Positions 1 to 11,254 of a stretch of 28,092 nucleotides of DNA are shown here, one piece after another. Origin of the DNA: Jimgerdemannia flammicorona (Eukaryota > Mucoromycota > Endogonomycetes > Endogonales > Endogonaceae); contig RBNI01000662.1 of NCBI GenBank assembly GCA_003990745.1, positions 1 through 28,092 of the forward strand. The letters run 5' to 3'. The position numbers were made by a program, and so were the translations under genes. Numbering within the stretch: the first letter of the stretch is position 1; every line of letters begins with the position of its first letter. The notes under the pieces were generated by a model. It was not told where the DNA came from and did not search any database. It worked only from the letters and a program-made list of their open reading frames with translations.

Positions 1-989
1 TCTCTTACCCCCATACTCTCTCTATTAAAGACTACTAAGTCATTAATTACCTCTATCTGCCCTCTACTCTGTTTACAAATATCTTCTACCAAACAGTGGC
101 AACATCTACCCTGGGGACTCCATCCAACCCACCACTCTGTCAACAAATCTCCCATAAACTCCTCTCATCTTAACAATCTCTTCTACAAATCCAGCTATTG
201 TCTCTCCTTAAAAACAAAGAGCCAATGTCCAGTCAACCCTATCTATACAACTAAAACCCACCCTACAGTGAGTCATTTATTGCCCACACCTCCCACTAAC
301 CTAGTTCTCAAATCTTCCCAGTGATCTCTCTCCCCATCTAGTCTCCTCTCTATATCTAGCCAGTCTCCTACTGCTATCTAAAAGTCCTCCAGAATCTCAC
401 ACTCTCTCAGCAAATGTTCTGAAGTCTGTACAAATCCCCCAACTTGACCTATATTGTAGCACTCCTCACATTCCAGTAGTCCACCATCTACTAGATGTCT
501 AGCATGGAAATTCAACATGATATTCCTCCATAGTATCTGCCATCATATAATCCAGAACTTAGAAGAAAGCCACCTTTATACTTCAGCACTCTATGCCCAG
601 ACTCCTGCCCAATCCCACTCCTTGCCAATCCTCATTTCTTGCCAACTTCCAGGCCAAAGATCCTAACCAAGTCTCTGCTAACACTCTACTCTATCTCTAA
701 TATCAAACTCAATAAGCAGAGTGCTCCCCAAAAGCAGTCTATCTTATCTCCATATAGCTGGTCCCTATAGTATCTCTCCTTCATTGCTATGTCAGTACAA
801 GCCTATGTAGTGTACTCCATCTGCTATCCCCCACCAGAAGCCTTTATACCTTAGCTGATGACTCACAACCAGACCTACCAGGGATAGCAAATCCCCCAAG
901 AACCCTCTTAGGGAGAATCTCATCTCCTACACCTTCTGCATCAGTGGCACCCCTCTCTCTCCCCTCAGTTCTACAGTCTGCTTCAACTA

Positions 990-1211
990 CTAAGCTCTCA
1001 GGCAGTGTAGCCTCTTAGGAAAATCCACCAGTCCTAGCCCCCCTTGAACTACTGGCATTGAAAGAGTATCCCAACTGATCTGGGCCTGTCTCCTAGTCCA
1101 AATCCAATCCCTAGTCAGTTTCATCAGTCTCTTCACCACCCAAGCAGAAAAGTCCAAGTGATAGATCATATACCATAGCTTAGAGAACCAGTAGACATTC
1201 AGAATCAACAC
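990..1211 (-). pseudogene. LINE post-RT C-terminal segment
   Basis: This open stretch of 73 codons contains LMKLTRDWIWTRRQAQISW and PVVQGGLGLVDFPKRL. The GGLGL(x)D block with an upstream W-rich stretch is characteristic of the region after the RT thumb in fungal and plant LINEs. It lies downstream of the RT on the same strand. The remaining sequence to position 1 shows no confident domain. An RNase H domain, present in some Tad1 elements, was not seen. Confidence 0.65.
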
Positions 1212-1424
1212 CCAGTCTGCCAGGGAGATGTGGTGACCTCTCTAGCCTCTAAGAGCCTCCCCCCAGATGGCCACCCTCCTCTCTCACCACACCTGTGGCA
1301 AGTCAGATCCATATACTGAAAGGAAGATACCCAGATATCTCACTGCCTCTCCTGCAGAGACAATTGTTCCAATAACATCCCCTCCCACTAACCCATTTCC
1401 CAACACCATTGTCTCATACTTATA

Positions 1425-2269
1425 CTAGTTGAGTTTTGCTCCAGAGTGTACCTCATACCATTCCACTATCTCCTTAAGAGTCTTAACATCTGCCACTGAT
1501 CTAAGTCCAACCACCATATCATCTGCAAAGGCCTCCACCTTCCACACCACACCATAAATAAAGAGCCCTGCCAAATTCTGCTGAATCCTATCCATCAAAG
1601 GTTCTAGCAAAAGAGCATATAGAATAAGAGACAGTAGATCCCCCTGAGAAACTCTTCTCTCCAAGGAAAATACTAGATCTTGGTGACCATTACACATCAG
1701 TACTACTCTACTGCCCTCTAACAGATTCAATATAGAAGCTTGAAATAGTGGGGGAACTCCAATTCTGTCCAACACCTTATCCAACCATACTTGTCAGACA
1801 TGGTCATAGGCCTTCTCCTGGTCCAAAAAGACCAGAGTCCACTAGTCTGTACCCCTTTAATGATGCCATGGACCCAGGCTGTCCCATCTCTGATAAGTCT
1901 ACCTCCAACAAAACCCTGCTACTCCTCACCCAATACCTGTTGGGCAATCTTCTGTAATCTTGCTACAATCATCTTAGTAACCATCTTCCTATCTATATCC
2001 AGAAGCATAATTGGTCTCCAATTCTTCCAATTCTCCCTCCTCCTCTTGTCCTTATACAATAAGGCCACCAGCCCTAGGTCCTGCTCTCCCATCCACTGGC
2101 CATTCAGAAGAACAATGTCACAGAGGGCTGCCATCTCTTCTAATACTCCCAAGACTCTTGCTATCTTCTTCCAAAAGTCCCAAGGTAGTCCATCCTCTCC
2201 TGGTACTATTCCAAGCTTAGTTGCTACAAGAACTCTCTGGATCTCCTCCTTTTGGACTGGTAGGATCAA
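1425..2269 (-). pseudogene. LINE reverse transcriptase domain, frameshifted
   Basis: The RT copies element RNA at the nicked target. Motifs appear in order on the minus strand: NWRPIMLLDIDRKM (2269-1919 piece), FLDQEKAYDHV near 1830-1800, RVSQGDLLSLILYALLLEPL, and the catalytic box AFADDMVV (both Asp present) in the 1784-1425 piece. The two open pieces are in different frames, and a TGA follows the DHV block. One TAG near 1919 sits where Gln is common in this family (GEEQxGF), as expected from CAG to TAG. Codon changes and lack of CpG mark it as ancient. Confidence 0.85.
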
Positions 2270-3000
2270 ATCCCCCAGGCCCTCTACTTGTGGTAGCTCC
2301 CAATTTCTCAGAGTGTCTCCAATTGCCTCTGCATTGGCACCCCCTTCCTCTTCACTCTACAGACCCCTCCACTACTCCTTCAGTAATCTCAAGATCTATT
2401 GTATACCATGAACCATTTCTCTCTCTGCATCAAGGGCTCTATCCCATTGATGTCACACCCTTCTAGCCTGGAGGAGTCTTGACAAATACCTAGTGGATCT
2501 CTCTCTCTCCTTGAGCCCCTGTCATCTCAACCTAGCTGCCATTCCTTTCATCTATGTCTCCTCCTCCTCTCTCAACACCTGTTGTAACTCTACCACTTTC
2601 AGATTAGCCTACACTAACCTCCAATCATCCATCTCTCCAGAATTTAACAAATCAGTCCATGCTATCTACAATCTAACCAACCTATTAGAAGTACACCTCA
2701 CTCTTTTCCTTCTCCACCTCCCAGCATCTCTACCAGCTCCTCTCCAGTAAACTCTCACATCCTCTTTCAACTCATCTACTGGACATCCACTGGCAAACTC
2801 TCATGTATCCAGCTAGTGATCTTCTCCTGAATATCCTCTGCCCAAGAGTCCCACAACATCTTCTCTACCAGCAGAGAGGAGTTAAGACACCAATGTCCAG
2901 ATCCATCTCCACTCCCCCCAAACTACCCCTGCCCTAACAATCTCCAGTGATTCAACCATGGGCACCACTCTATCTCCAGAGTCCTCCAAACATCTACTCT

Positions 3001-3600
3001 CTAGCATTCAGCTGTCAGTATCCAGTCAATCCTTGTATCTAATCTATTTACCCAGTGTATGTAAATCCTCTTTTCTCCCCACTGTGTTCTGCCCATATCT
3101 TCTAAGGAGCTAAGGTTCTCCACCTCCTTCCATACATCCAGACCACTACTCCTTTCACTAGCACTCCTCTCTCCATCAGTTCTATCTAACTGAAGATTCT
3201 GCATCATATTGAAGTTACTCTCCAGAACATCTACCCCATTTTCCAAGAATGTACCCTCCTCTAAGAGACTCTTAATTTATGCAATCTGCCTACTTCTAGT
3301 TACAGAGCAGTAGCAAGAGCCAACTCTTACTGACTCTCACTCTGGTCAATGCCATTTCCCCCATATTAAATAGTCTCCTCAGCTCCTGATTCCACTCAGA
3401 TCTCCTTTATCACTCTGTATCAAAACTGCCACTTTGCCCATCCAAGCTGTAGCTCCTCCCCATTCTCTAGTCTACTCTACTTGATCCACATCATCCTCGC
3501 AATATGCATCCTACAGCAGAAAGAGATTAGCCTCCAATCCCTTAAGCCAAATGAAAATATTCTTATACTGCCTAGAGCTATTGTATTTATCACTCATTCT
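3001..3600 (-). pseudogene. LINE endonuclease (APE-type) fragment
   Basis: In the family this domain nicks target DNA for target-primed reverse transcription. The longest open piece (3246-3001) contains FNMMQNLQLDRTDG, matching the GDFN-type block (the Gly-Asp is lost here and reads S-N). Downstream it has RIDWILTAEC, the block near the end of the domain. Upstream in another frame, around 3450-3560, the stretch ANLFLLQDAYCEDD resembles the N-terminal catalytic Glu block (usual LQE; here LQD). The two parts are in different frames with stops between them. Order and spacing with the RT to the left support the call. It is non-functional. Confidence 0.6.
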
Positions 3601-3660
3601 CTTGAACTCATCTAGCCTAGAGAATATTGTAATAGATAGAGATGATACTGTCCACTTGAC

Positions 3661-4850
3661 TATATGCTCATACTTTACCTTCATATATGAGACTCAGTAG
3701 GAGGGATATAGTAAATTATCCTTAGGATGATAATATCAGGTTAGATACTCTAAACTAGATCTGAGAGGAGGGGAGTTTCTGGAAATACTGAAGAAAGATC
3801 ATACTTTGAATTAATAGCCAAGATGTTCTATATCTTTATAGATACAATAGATGTCCTACTTAAACTACATATTTTAAATTAATATCAAAAAAAGACATAA
3901 CAAGATTGAGATATAGATAATAAATATTTATGATAAATCCTAATAATAAGGATAACTGGAGAGTAGGTTTACCTATATCCTTATTCTCCTTAGACTCATA
4001 TATTTCTCCACTAGAAGTAGAAACTCAATCTAGTTATCAGTAATAGAATTTGTATACTATAATAGAGAATGAACTATCAGAAATATAAAAATTACTGAGA
4101 AGAGTTTTAAATATAATTCAATTTATCTTTAAATAAGAAATAGATAGAAATAATAACAATATTGCAATTTGATAAAACTTATATTCAGAATGAAAGCTAT
4201 AATAAATAAAGAACTTTTAACTAAAAGTTATAAGTTATTAATGAAAAAGAGTAAAAGCAATATAAAGTATAAATAAAAGCATATGCATAGTCTCTTTCTC
4301 CACTATCTTATTAGTTACAAGATTTGGTAAACAACCTTCTAAGTAACTTATATTCTCTCTACCTTGGATTAGTTTATTATATTTATTATAAAGTAGTAGA
4401 AGAGAGATAATAGTGATGAGTTGCTTCTTTATTAATATCAGATTAGTGTTTTCTCTACTTTTTCATAGTTTCTAATACCTCTAGCTATATCTGAAGTATA
4501 CTTATTTTGGGACAGCATCTTCTTCCTTTTGCTATTATCAATAAGATGTCATTTTGATATATTATGAGCTATATAAGAAGTTGGCTGATCTTGGACATCA
4601 AGTGCTAGTATAGGTTATCTGTAGATTTTTAATATCTATAGTAAGGCTCTCTGAGCTTTGGTGAGCTTTCCAGTAGAAACAGTTCTAGTATAGATGTCTG
4701 TTTTTTTGATAGAGTTAGAATAGGAGGGGAGATGGCTATTATAGATAAGAGAAAGGATAATTACAGTGAACTAGTTAAGTACTAGGCTAGAGGCAGTTAT
4801 CAGATTTAAGGCAGGTATGTATTATCTTGGTAGAGTCTTTTGATTAACTA
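3661..4850. other. AT-rich gene-free stretch
   Basis: Low-complexity AT-rich DNA with frequent stops in all frames and essentially no CpG. I see no coding signal, RNA gene or clear repeat copy. It may hold the eroded 5' end of the LINE on its left. Confidence 0.6.
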
Positions 4851-4854
4851 ACAG

Positions 4855-5500
4855 AAGGTAGAGTGGTATAGTGGCTGATATCTTGACTATATCCAACTAG
4901 AACTGAAAGTTGATATAAAAATACAATCAAGGCCCACAGGTTTGAGAAGTAGACTCTTTCTCATTTGGCAATATCTGACTAAAACTAAGAGCTGATATAG
5001 TAACATAATTGAGGTCCACAGGCTTGAGAAGTGGGAGTGGGATCTTTTCAGGCCTTAGTCTATATATAAGTCTTTTTGAGAGAGTCTTGTATATTAGTCC
5101 TTTACTCACTTACTATAAATCTATTCTACTTCTTATTAGTTAGTTGGAGGATTTTTTTTTTTATTTCTAGTTTTTATTTGAGATCAGGGGGGTTATATTG
5201 TTTAGTCTTGATATTACTAGATCTAATATATAGGTATGCTCTCATGAATAGTTCTAATGATCTAGTTCTGATAAATAGACAAGTTTAGTCTATATAGTAG
5301 AGGTCAGTATAGCCAGTATCTAACATGTATAGTTGATACAGTAGGACTGCAGGTTCTCTCTATAGTCTAAGAATAATGAAGGAATAATACTTGAAAGGTA
5401 GGGAGGGTAGGAGAGAGTTTTGGTCTATATAGTCTAGGTTCTCTTCTAATAAAAATCTACAGAGACTTGATCTTATTAAAATAATAATAATAATAATAAA
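4855..5500 (+). repeat. SINE-like short retroelement, copy 1, (TAA)n tail
   Basis: A unit of about 600 bp that recurs at 15890-16462. Shared blocks include ATCTTGACT near the head, AGCTGAYAYARYAA, TTTGAGATGATAG-like mid sequence, and GAGAGTTTTGGYCTATATAGTCTAG near the tail. Near the head, TGGTATAGTGG (about 4865) fits a pol III A box, and the AATTGAGGTCC/AATCAAGGCC blocks (about 4924 and 5008) resemble a decayed B box. This copy has an internal duplication of about 60 bp (4895-4955 and 4977-5035). It ends in a (TAA)n tract at about 5478-5500. The small ORFs within it are not convincing genes. A tRNA-derived SINE is inference; another non-autonomous retroelement is possible. Confidence 0.55.
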
Positions 5501-5517
5501 AGTATAAGCAAAATTAT

Positions 5518-5750
5518 AAAAGCTAAAAAAGAGTTACTCTCTCTCTGAAACTTCTAAAGTATATAGAATAATTAACATTATTAGTATATCAGATAGCAGA
5601 TTAGTTTAATATTATAAGATCAGAACTAATTTAAATGCCCTATATAAGATGGCAGATTTATAAAAGCTAAAAAAGAGTTGCTCTCTCTCTGAAACTTTCA
5701 AAGTATATAGAATAATTAGCACTAGACAGCAGATCAGTTTAAGGGTCATA
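5518..5750 (+). repeat. Imperfect tandem duplication
   Basis: Two copies of a unit of about 100 bp share AGCTAAAAAAGAGTT and CTCTCTCTGAAACTT, followed by AAAGTATATAGAATAATTA and CAGATYAGTTTAA. They occupy about 5518-5620 and 5657-5750, separated by AT-rich sequence. No gene was recognised. Confidence 0.7.
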
Positions 5751-5990
5751 AGGCCAAGATAGTTGGAAGAGAGCAGTATTATTAATGAGAGTTATATATA
5801 TAATAAAGATATTTTATTTACTAATAGTAAAATATTATATATATTTGATTTTGCTATTAGAGTATTTATAAGTACATATTAGATTTCTATTATTGATATA
5901 TCAAAATGACACCAGCTGACTTCTATATTATATATTATACTATATTAAATAGTATTTCAAAATATATAAAGTAATCTCTAGTTTACCAAA

Positions 5991-6141
5991 GTGTCTATCA
6001 AGTAACCAATTCAATGAAGTAGAAAAGGGGGGATTATGAAGCGTAAAATGTAGAATGTGTATAGGGGATGAAGCGGGGTAGGTTTGGCTATATAGAAGCA
6101 TATGCCTCCAAGGCCCACCATTTGCATTAATGAAGGGGGCC
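5991..6141 (-). repeat. Split direct repeat B2 (3' terminus of element)
   Basis: Terminal copy of the B repeat. Just inside it, on the element's coding strand, an AATAAA hexamer lies at 6146-6151 in the 51-base spacer between A2 and B2 and could serve as the polyadenylation signal. Confidence 0.85.
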
Positions 6142-6192
6142 TTCTTTTATTATATATGTACTACTAAAAGGGGATGGGTGGGAGGGTTACGC

Positions 6193-6487
6193 GAACTGAT
6201 TGTAAATACTAGCGACTAATTGCAACTTGGTGTAGTATACACCTGACTAGCTGAGATGCAACGAATACTCAGTCACTGAACAGATTACATTGTTACTAAC
6301 TTGCATTAATGGTTGGCATATTTTTAAAACACCACTAGCTAAGTTATCTTTGGCGTAAAAAGGGATAAGAAACTGTATAAAATGAGCTAAACTAAGTCCG
6401 CCAAGGGGAAATTGCATGATTGTTCTGCATAATGTTAAGTGGCTCTCGGCCACTTTGCTGAAGTTTGAATTGCATTCATAACTATAT
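6193..6487 (-). repeat. Split direct repeat A2 (internal copy)
   Basis: Direct-repeat partner of 10671-10965, of identical length. Its end that corresponds to the element terminus faces, across four bases, the terminus-equivalent end of the other repeat pair at 6492. Confidence 0.9.
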
Positions 6488-6491
6488 CAAC

Positions 6492-6642
6492 GTGTCTATC
6501 GAGTGACCAATTCAACGAAGTAGAAAAGGGGGGGATTATGAAGCGTAAAATGTAAAATATGTATAGGGATAAAGCAGGGTAGGTTTGGCTATATGGAAGC
6601 ATATGCCTCCAAGGCCCGCCATTCACATTAGTGAAGGGGGCC
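6492..6642 (-). repeat. Split direct repeat B1 (internal copy)
   Basis: About 150 bases matching 5991-6141, both starting GTGTCTATC and ending GAAGGGGGCC on the plus strand. It adjoins the internal A2 copy, reconstructing a joined-ends junction. Confidence 0.9.
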
Positions 6643-6676
6643 AAATACTGCGGGCCTGGGAAGTGGTTTTAGGCTC

Positions 6677-7612
6677 CTAATAGTGCCATAAACCACTTAT
6701 GGGCGAAATTTGGCCATTACTGGCCAAACCCATGGCCCACTGAAGATCAGGTAGAGGGAGTCCTGCTAGTATTGCCATGGTTTTGGGGAGAATGTGGTTG
6801 AGGTGTCGAATGTAGCAGAGAAATACAGTGGATTTCCATCAACCAGCGAGTTGAATGACATGATCAGGATAGCCCGTGGCTGCCAGAAGTATGGCACCAC
6901 CAATTCGAAAGGAGTGACTATAAATACCGACAGCTAGGGAGGTGCCCATGAGTGGAGATCGAATCACTTCAATGAATGTAGATCGAGAAAGTGGTTGGCC
7001 TGGGCCAAGGCAGAAGGTGGGGTCATGAGGTTGTGCTGGGAGAATATGGACCATGTTGTCAATTACAGTGCATAGGCAATCAAAGGCGCCAGAGAAGCCA
7101 AGGAAGACGTCACCTGCTCTACCTGTTTTTGTTCGGGGAAGATGTAGAGCCCAGAATGGTCAAGAAAGGGTGTCATCCTATCAGTGATGAAGATGGCAAT
7201 GACAAATTTGCCAATTCAGATTGAATATGGAGCCATCTCGAGTAGTAAATTCACCAACATGCATTAAGCCATAAAAAGCAGAGCATGCTGCTGCCCAAAT
7301 AGTAGCACCAAAAGGAGTGTCTATGTGGAGAGAGAGACAGATAGACCAGAGGTATTGGCATGTAATGGAAAGCCGGTTGAGTGAACTGGAAGGTGGTGGG
7401 TGAGTCTGAATAGACTTCATAATAGTGTTGAAGAGGGGTAGAGAAAGGCGCTGGAGTGGAGGACTACACCAGTGAGTGACCTGATAGGCTGCGAGATCAT
7501 AGAAGTAGTTCTTGATGGTGGAGTAGGGCTTACCATCTTGGATAAGCCAAAGAGCCCAATAACTGAGTAATTCATCTTGAAGAGGGAAAGCAGTGGCCTC
7601 TACAATATTGCA
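6677..7612 (-). pseudogene. Tyrosine recombinase of the DIRS-order element
   Basis: The recombinase would integrate the circular cDNA. A third frame of about 310 codons begins with an alpha-helical core-binding-like region (DELLSYWALWLIQDGKPYST). It continues through FYGLMHVGEFT (box I) and PRTKTGR, then SHSFRIGGAILLAA (the H-x-x-R block, 6905-6916) and LAG-stop-WKS, and ends at CYIRH with the nucleophilic Tyr at 6812-6814. Defects: TGA at 7181-7183, TAG at 7178-7180, TGA near 7165, TGA at 6839-6841, and the box I Arg replaced by His (CAT, codon 7259-7261). The terminal TAG is at 6677-6679. The DDE integrase of LTR elements is absent, as expected. Confidence 0.85.
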
Positions 7613-9378
7613 GGAGTTGAGAAATCAGTGTAGAGAATTGGTGCCTGACTGGAAGTTACCCATTCGAGTGTGGGTACATTGGTAGAGGCAGGTGTCGAAT
7701 TGATGGCGAAGCCAAAGAGGGATGTGATTAATATAGGCAATGGGTCCTGGGGATATGGAGGAAGTATATGGTGAGATAAGGGGTCCGCAGGGTTAGATGC
7801 TGAAGGGATGTAACGAGCTTGAATTTTGAATCCGATTTTGAGACATAAGAGAATAATATGATGAAGTAAGTTGTTGACAAGAGAATGATGGCATGCCCGA
7901 CCACTGGTCAATGATTCGACACAGGGCTGGCTATCACACCAGAGAATAATACGTTGAGAACGAAACAAGGGGTCCCAGAGTACCAACAAGACCCAAATGG
8001 CAAACATTTCTTTCCAGAATATGTCATAGCCATTCAGATCTAAGAAGGAGGGAGCCCAACAAGTACTCCACCAGCATTGGCCCAGCAGGCCGCTGGCACC
8101 AAGTGTCCCAGATACATCTGTAAACAGACCACAATTGAGCCACTCAGAATGGCAGAGCAGGTGATGATCTGGCCATGAGTATAGAATATCATACCACCAC
8201 TATAAGTCAGTGGCTAGACGAGGAGGTGGAAAACGCCACCCCACATAGAGCAGTTTTCAAGAGAAAGCGAAGCAAATGATGCCATCACAAAACACCTTCC
8301 CATCTGAAAGTATTTGAACAATGTACATAAGATGGCCTGAGAGTGATTGAGCTTTATGGTGTGAATGCGGACATAGACGGTATGATCGAGTCTGCTGAGC
8401 TGGTGTAAGCCATGATGCTAGTAAGGTGAGAATGCATGTGTGTTTCTCCATTGAGAGACTAATTGTCATTGTTGGAGCATTGAGAATGAAGCCAACATAC
8501 TCTATAGTTGGAGTAGGAGGAATATCTTTGGAGGGTTTGAGTGGGAGGCCGAATCGAGATGCAGTAGCATGAAATTGATTATAGGAGGAGAATGCGCTGG
8601 ACGGAGGTGCGATGTAGATAAAGTCATCAACAAAATGGCCCAAGTTAGGAAGATCGTACAGTTGAATACAGATCCAGGTAAAGAGGTCCATGAGAGATGT
8701 GAAGATAAAGAGAGTGGAGTGAAGACCAAAGGGGAGGAACATGTCAAGGAAAAAAAGACCAAGCCAGCAGATACCCTGCATAGCCCAATCAGAGCAGTAT
8801 ACTGGGATAGTGCGGAAGGCATCAGTCACATTGGCCTTCCAGAAGAGTGCAGTAGAGCCAACTGAGAGGAGAAGGAGAATGATGGCTTGAATGGACTGGT
8901 ACTGGATTGAGAACTCCTCAGGATCGATTCCGTCATTGACTGAACTCCTGTAGGGAAAGGATAGATGTTGTATAGTATGAAATTTGGACAAGTGCTTCTT
9001 AGGAATGGCACCAAGGGGTACATTGCAAAAGGGGCAGAATTCTGGTGGTATGGAGGAGAGAGACGAAAATGGGCCAAGATAGTGACCTGCAGCTAGCTCA
9101 GTGAGAATGTTGGTGGAGAGAACTTCTTGATACTGGTAAGCAGAGGTAAGATTGTTGGATATGAGATCAATGCGAAGCTCAGAGTGAGAGTGATTTCCAT
9201 GCTGATAACTGTGATAGAGACCTGTTAGGTGGTACTGAACAAGTGATTGGTTTGAATGCAAATGCAGTACCCTTTTCCACTCCTTAAAATGGTATGGAGT
9301 GGTTGGGTGACTAGAAGTGAGGGGAATCGAGAGATTAGCCATGGCGAGCAGAGCAAGCTGGGGCTGTGTGAGGTCCAT
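7600..9378 (-). pseudogene. DIRS-type reverse transcriptase-RNase H
   Basis: One frame of about 593 codons, interrupted by TGA (8257-8259) and TAG (8200-8202). RT motifs in order: GAIPKKHLSKF, HLSFPYRSSVND, KANVTDAFRTIPV, FLPFGLHST, and the catalytic FVDDFIYIAPP (8620-8634 region, both Asp present), then EYVGFILN. RNase H follows: FTDVSGTLGASG with the first Asp, FWKEMFAIW with the Glu, LWCDSQPCV with the second Asp, and YIPSASNPADPLSH at the end. This RT-RNase H order and the IPKK and VND blocks are typical of DIRS-order elements. The frame ends in TAG at 7600-7602 and overlaps the start of the recombinase region. One stop is a likely CGA-to-TGA change, the other CAG-to-TAG. Confidence 0.85.
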
Positions 9379-9412
9379 AGCAGAAGAGGCATATATGTGC
9401 TCAACTGCAGTT

Positions 9413-10621
9413 TCAATAGGAGCAATCAGAGCTGTTGAAGTTACAACAGACTGAGCTTACTGCACCATCTGGGTAGATAGGGTTGTCTGGCTTGGATGGG
9501 AAAGTAGGATGCTGGAGTGGGGTTTGGGTGCAGGAGCTGATGGCATGTCCCCATACCCCATATCGAAAGCACAAGAGGTTGGTGGATGAGACCGGTTTTG
9601 GGCCACCAGCTGGGTGGGCAGTTGATGAACTTCCCACCATATGAGATCTAGTATAGAAGAACGTAGAGCGATGTTGGTATGCTAAGGGTGCTGAGGAAGG
9701 TTGGCCAACAATTGTCTCGAATGTACAGCAAACCATGTCTGGATTGCCGATGTCCAAGTCAGGGAAGGAGGCCTTGAGTGTATGAACTTGATGGTCAAGG
9801 CATTGAAGTGCCACCCAGTCATAATGATTATTTATCACTTTAATGATAAAGATTGCATGGGCAAGAAGTTGAGGAGCATGGGATGCATGTGAGGTCGATC
9901 AGGTGGTACCCAGAGCCAGTAGAGCACCTCGGATGTTAAAGATGGCTTTGAGCCACAGTGGTAGATCTAGGTCATGGTCAGGCATGTGTATATCTGCTTT
10001 TTTGCAGCTGCTTGATTGTGAAATAAGAGCGCTGCCAGTTCATTCAGATAGAATCTGATAGTTGCCCACATCTAGTGATGCCAGCAAGTTGGGCAGTACC
10101 CAATTCCGTCGAAGCATGGCATCCAAAATGAGAGATGAGGAAGACTCACCACTTTGTAGATTTGGCAGCAATTGTGATGTCAACCTTGTTATGGGAGGTG
10201 GCGGCATAAAGGGGGCCATAGCTGAGGGAGGAGTAGTGGCCGGTAGAGGAATTGCCTGTGACAAGCCCACTGGTAGCCCTGATACTGGCAGAGTAATTAA
10301 GTTGGGGCCTGTTGGTATGATGGATGGATGTGTTGCAAGGCACCCAACTAAAGTGGGAATTAAGCATTCAATAAGGGCATCTTCAGCTTGCTCTCCAATA
10401 ATCAGCTGAGGTAGAGGGTCGGGACTTGGACAGTGCGAGTTGAGATGTGTAACTAGTGTGGCTTTTTGACCTTCAACTGACAGATGATGTTCACGATACA
10501 GTGCAACTAGCTGTTCTTTGCGACAAGCACATAGGCCAGATAGATTGGGAATAGGGGAGGGGTGAGGTTCATGTAAGGGGGCTAGGGGGGCAACCAGTCT
10601 TGGGGCTACAGCTGGTTCCAA
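9413..10621 (-). pseudogene. gag: Gag-like protein with SAP domain and zinc knuckle
   Basis: One reading frame of about 400 codons, broken only by TGA at 10040-10042 and 9899-9901. Near codons 27-60 the block GLCACRKEQLVALY followed by GQKATLVTHL has the helix-loop-helix pattern of a SAP DNA-binding domain. A Pro-rich linker follows. Near the C-terminus, CFRYGVWGHAISSC is a CX2CX4HX4C retroviral-type zinc knuckle whose second Cys is Tyr (codon 9560-9562). Gag-like proteins in DIRS/Ngaro elements package or bind element RNA/DNA. No in-frame ATG is obvious: the frame begins after a TAG with TTG at 10621, so the true start is lost or lies elsewhere. RT begins about 35 bases downstream in another frame. 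Confidence 0.75.
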
Positions 10622-10670
10622 AGGACCATGAGACTAATTGCGAATTGGGGGCATTGTGAATGTGGTACAT

Positions 10671-10965
10671 GAACTGATTGTAAATACTAGTGACTAATTG
10701 CAACTTGGCATAGTATATGCCTAACTAGCTAAGATGTGACGAATACTCAGTCACTGGACAGATTACATTGTTACTAACTCGCATTAATGGTTGGCGTATT
10801 TTTAAAACACCACTAGCTAAGTTATCTTTGGCATAGAAAGGGATAAGAAACTGTATGAAATGAGCTAAACTAAGTCTGCTAAGGGGAAATTGCATGATTG
10901 TTTTGCATAATGTTAAGCGGCTCTTGGTCACTTTGCTGAAGTTTGAATTGCATTCATAACTATAT
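10671..10965 (-). repeat. Split direct repeat A1 (5' terminus of element)
   Basis: A 295-base repeat that matches 6193-6487 base for base apart from scattered transitions (for example CG versus TG/CA pairs). Both copies are in the same orientation. It forms the outer end of the tyrosine-recombinase element; the small minus ORF inside it is repeat sequence, not a gene. Confidence 0.9.
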
Positions 10966-11254
10966 TGAATTTTGATTAGCTTCTGTCAATAAGATCTGAT
11001 TAGTTTATATATTTAAAATTTGCTTTATATAATATCTTTTTAATAACTAATCTCTCTACAGCTTAGTAGTAATAGTAAATTTAAGCTCTGTAATATTATA
11101 TATAAGATATTTCTTCATATGATTACAGAGCAATATTTTGTCAAATATATATAATATCTGAAGGAATAATACTAGCCAGACTACTTCAATTTTACTTCTA
11201 TGTATTTCCTATTATGAATTATTACAAAATCCTTATTAAAGATGAATGACTGTA
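10966..11254. other. AT-rich flank without genes
   Basis: CpG-free AT-rich sequence directly outside the tyrosine-recombinase element. No duplication of flanking bases was seen at the element ends, which is normal for this order. No gene or repeat was recognised. Confidence 0.5.

Larger units (their letters stand above)
1..3660 (-). mobile_element. Non-LTR (LINE, Tad1/L1-like) retrotransposon relic
   Basis: This is a degenerate minus-strand element. Read from right to left it shows, in the usual LINE order, an endonuclease-like region (about 3600-3000), an RT domain (about 2270-1425) and a post-RT segment (about 1211-990). Frames change several times and stops interrupt every domain, so no protein can be made. 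CpG is almost absent (one clear CG near 3497), which suggests great age under cytosine methylation. No ORF1 (gag-like) and no poly-A tail are visible; the 3' end lies left of the window start and the 5' part fades into AT-rich DNA near 3660. The fungal Tad1 clade is a reasonable guess, but I cannot place the clade firmly. Confidence 0.8.
5991..10965 (-). mobile_element. PAT/Ngaro-like tyrosine-recombinase retrotransposon (DIRS order)
   Basis: An almost full-length minus-strand element. Read on its coding strand the order is terminal repeat A1 (10965-10671), gag, RT-RNase H, tyrosine recombinase, internal repeat B1 (6642-6492), internal repeat A2 (6487-6193), a short spacer, then terminal repeat B2 (6141-5991). 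This A1-ORFs-B1-A2-B2 layout is the split-direct-repeat signature of PAT/Ngaro elements, which integrate circular DNA by a tyrosine recombinase rather than a DDE integrase. Only four bases (6488-6491) separate B1 from A2, as expected for a template copy of joined element ends. Coding genes carry TGA/TAG stops, but the element retains CpG, so it is younger than its neighbours. Confidence 0.9.

Noticed and set aside
1748..2750. Plus-strand Ser/Pro-rich open frames
   Set aside because: They lie antisense to the LINE RT, lack motifs, and reflect the CT-rich composition of the opposite strand.
6247..6453. Small protein gene duplicated at 10725-10931
   Set aside because: Both lie within the split direct repeats and diverge without coding constraint; the open frame is incidental.
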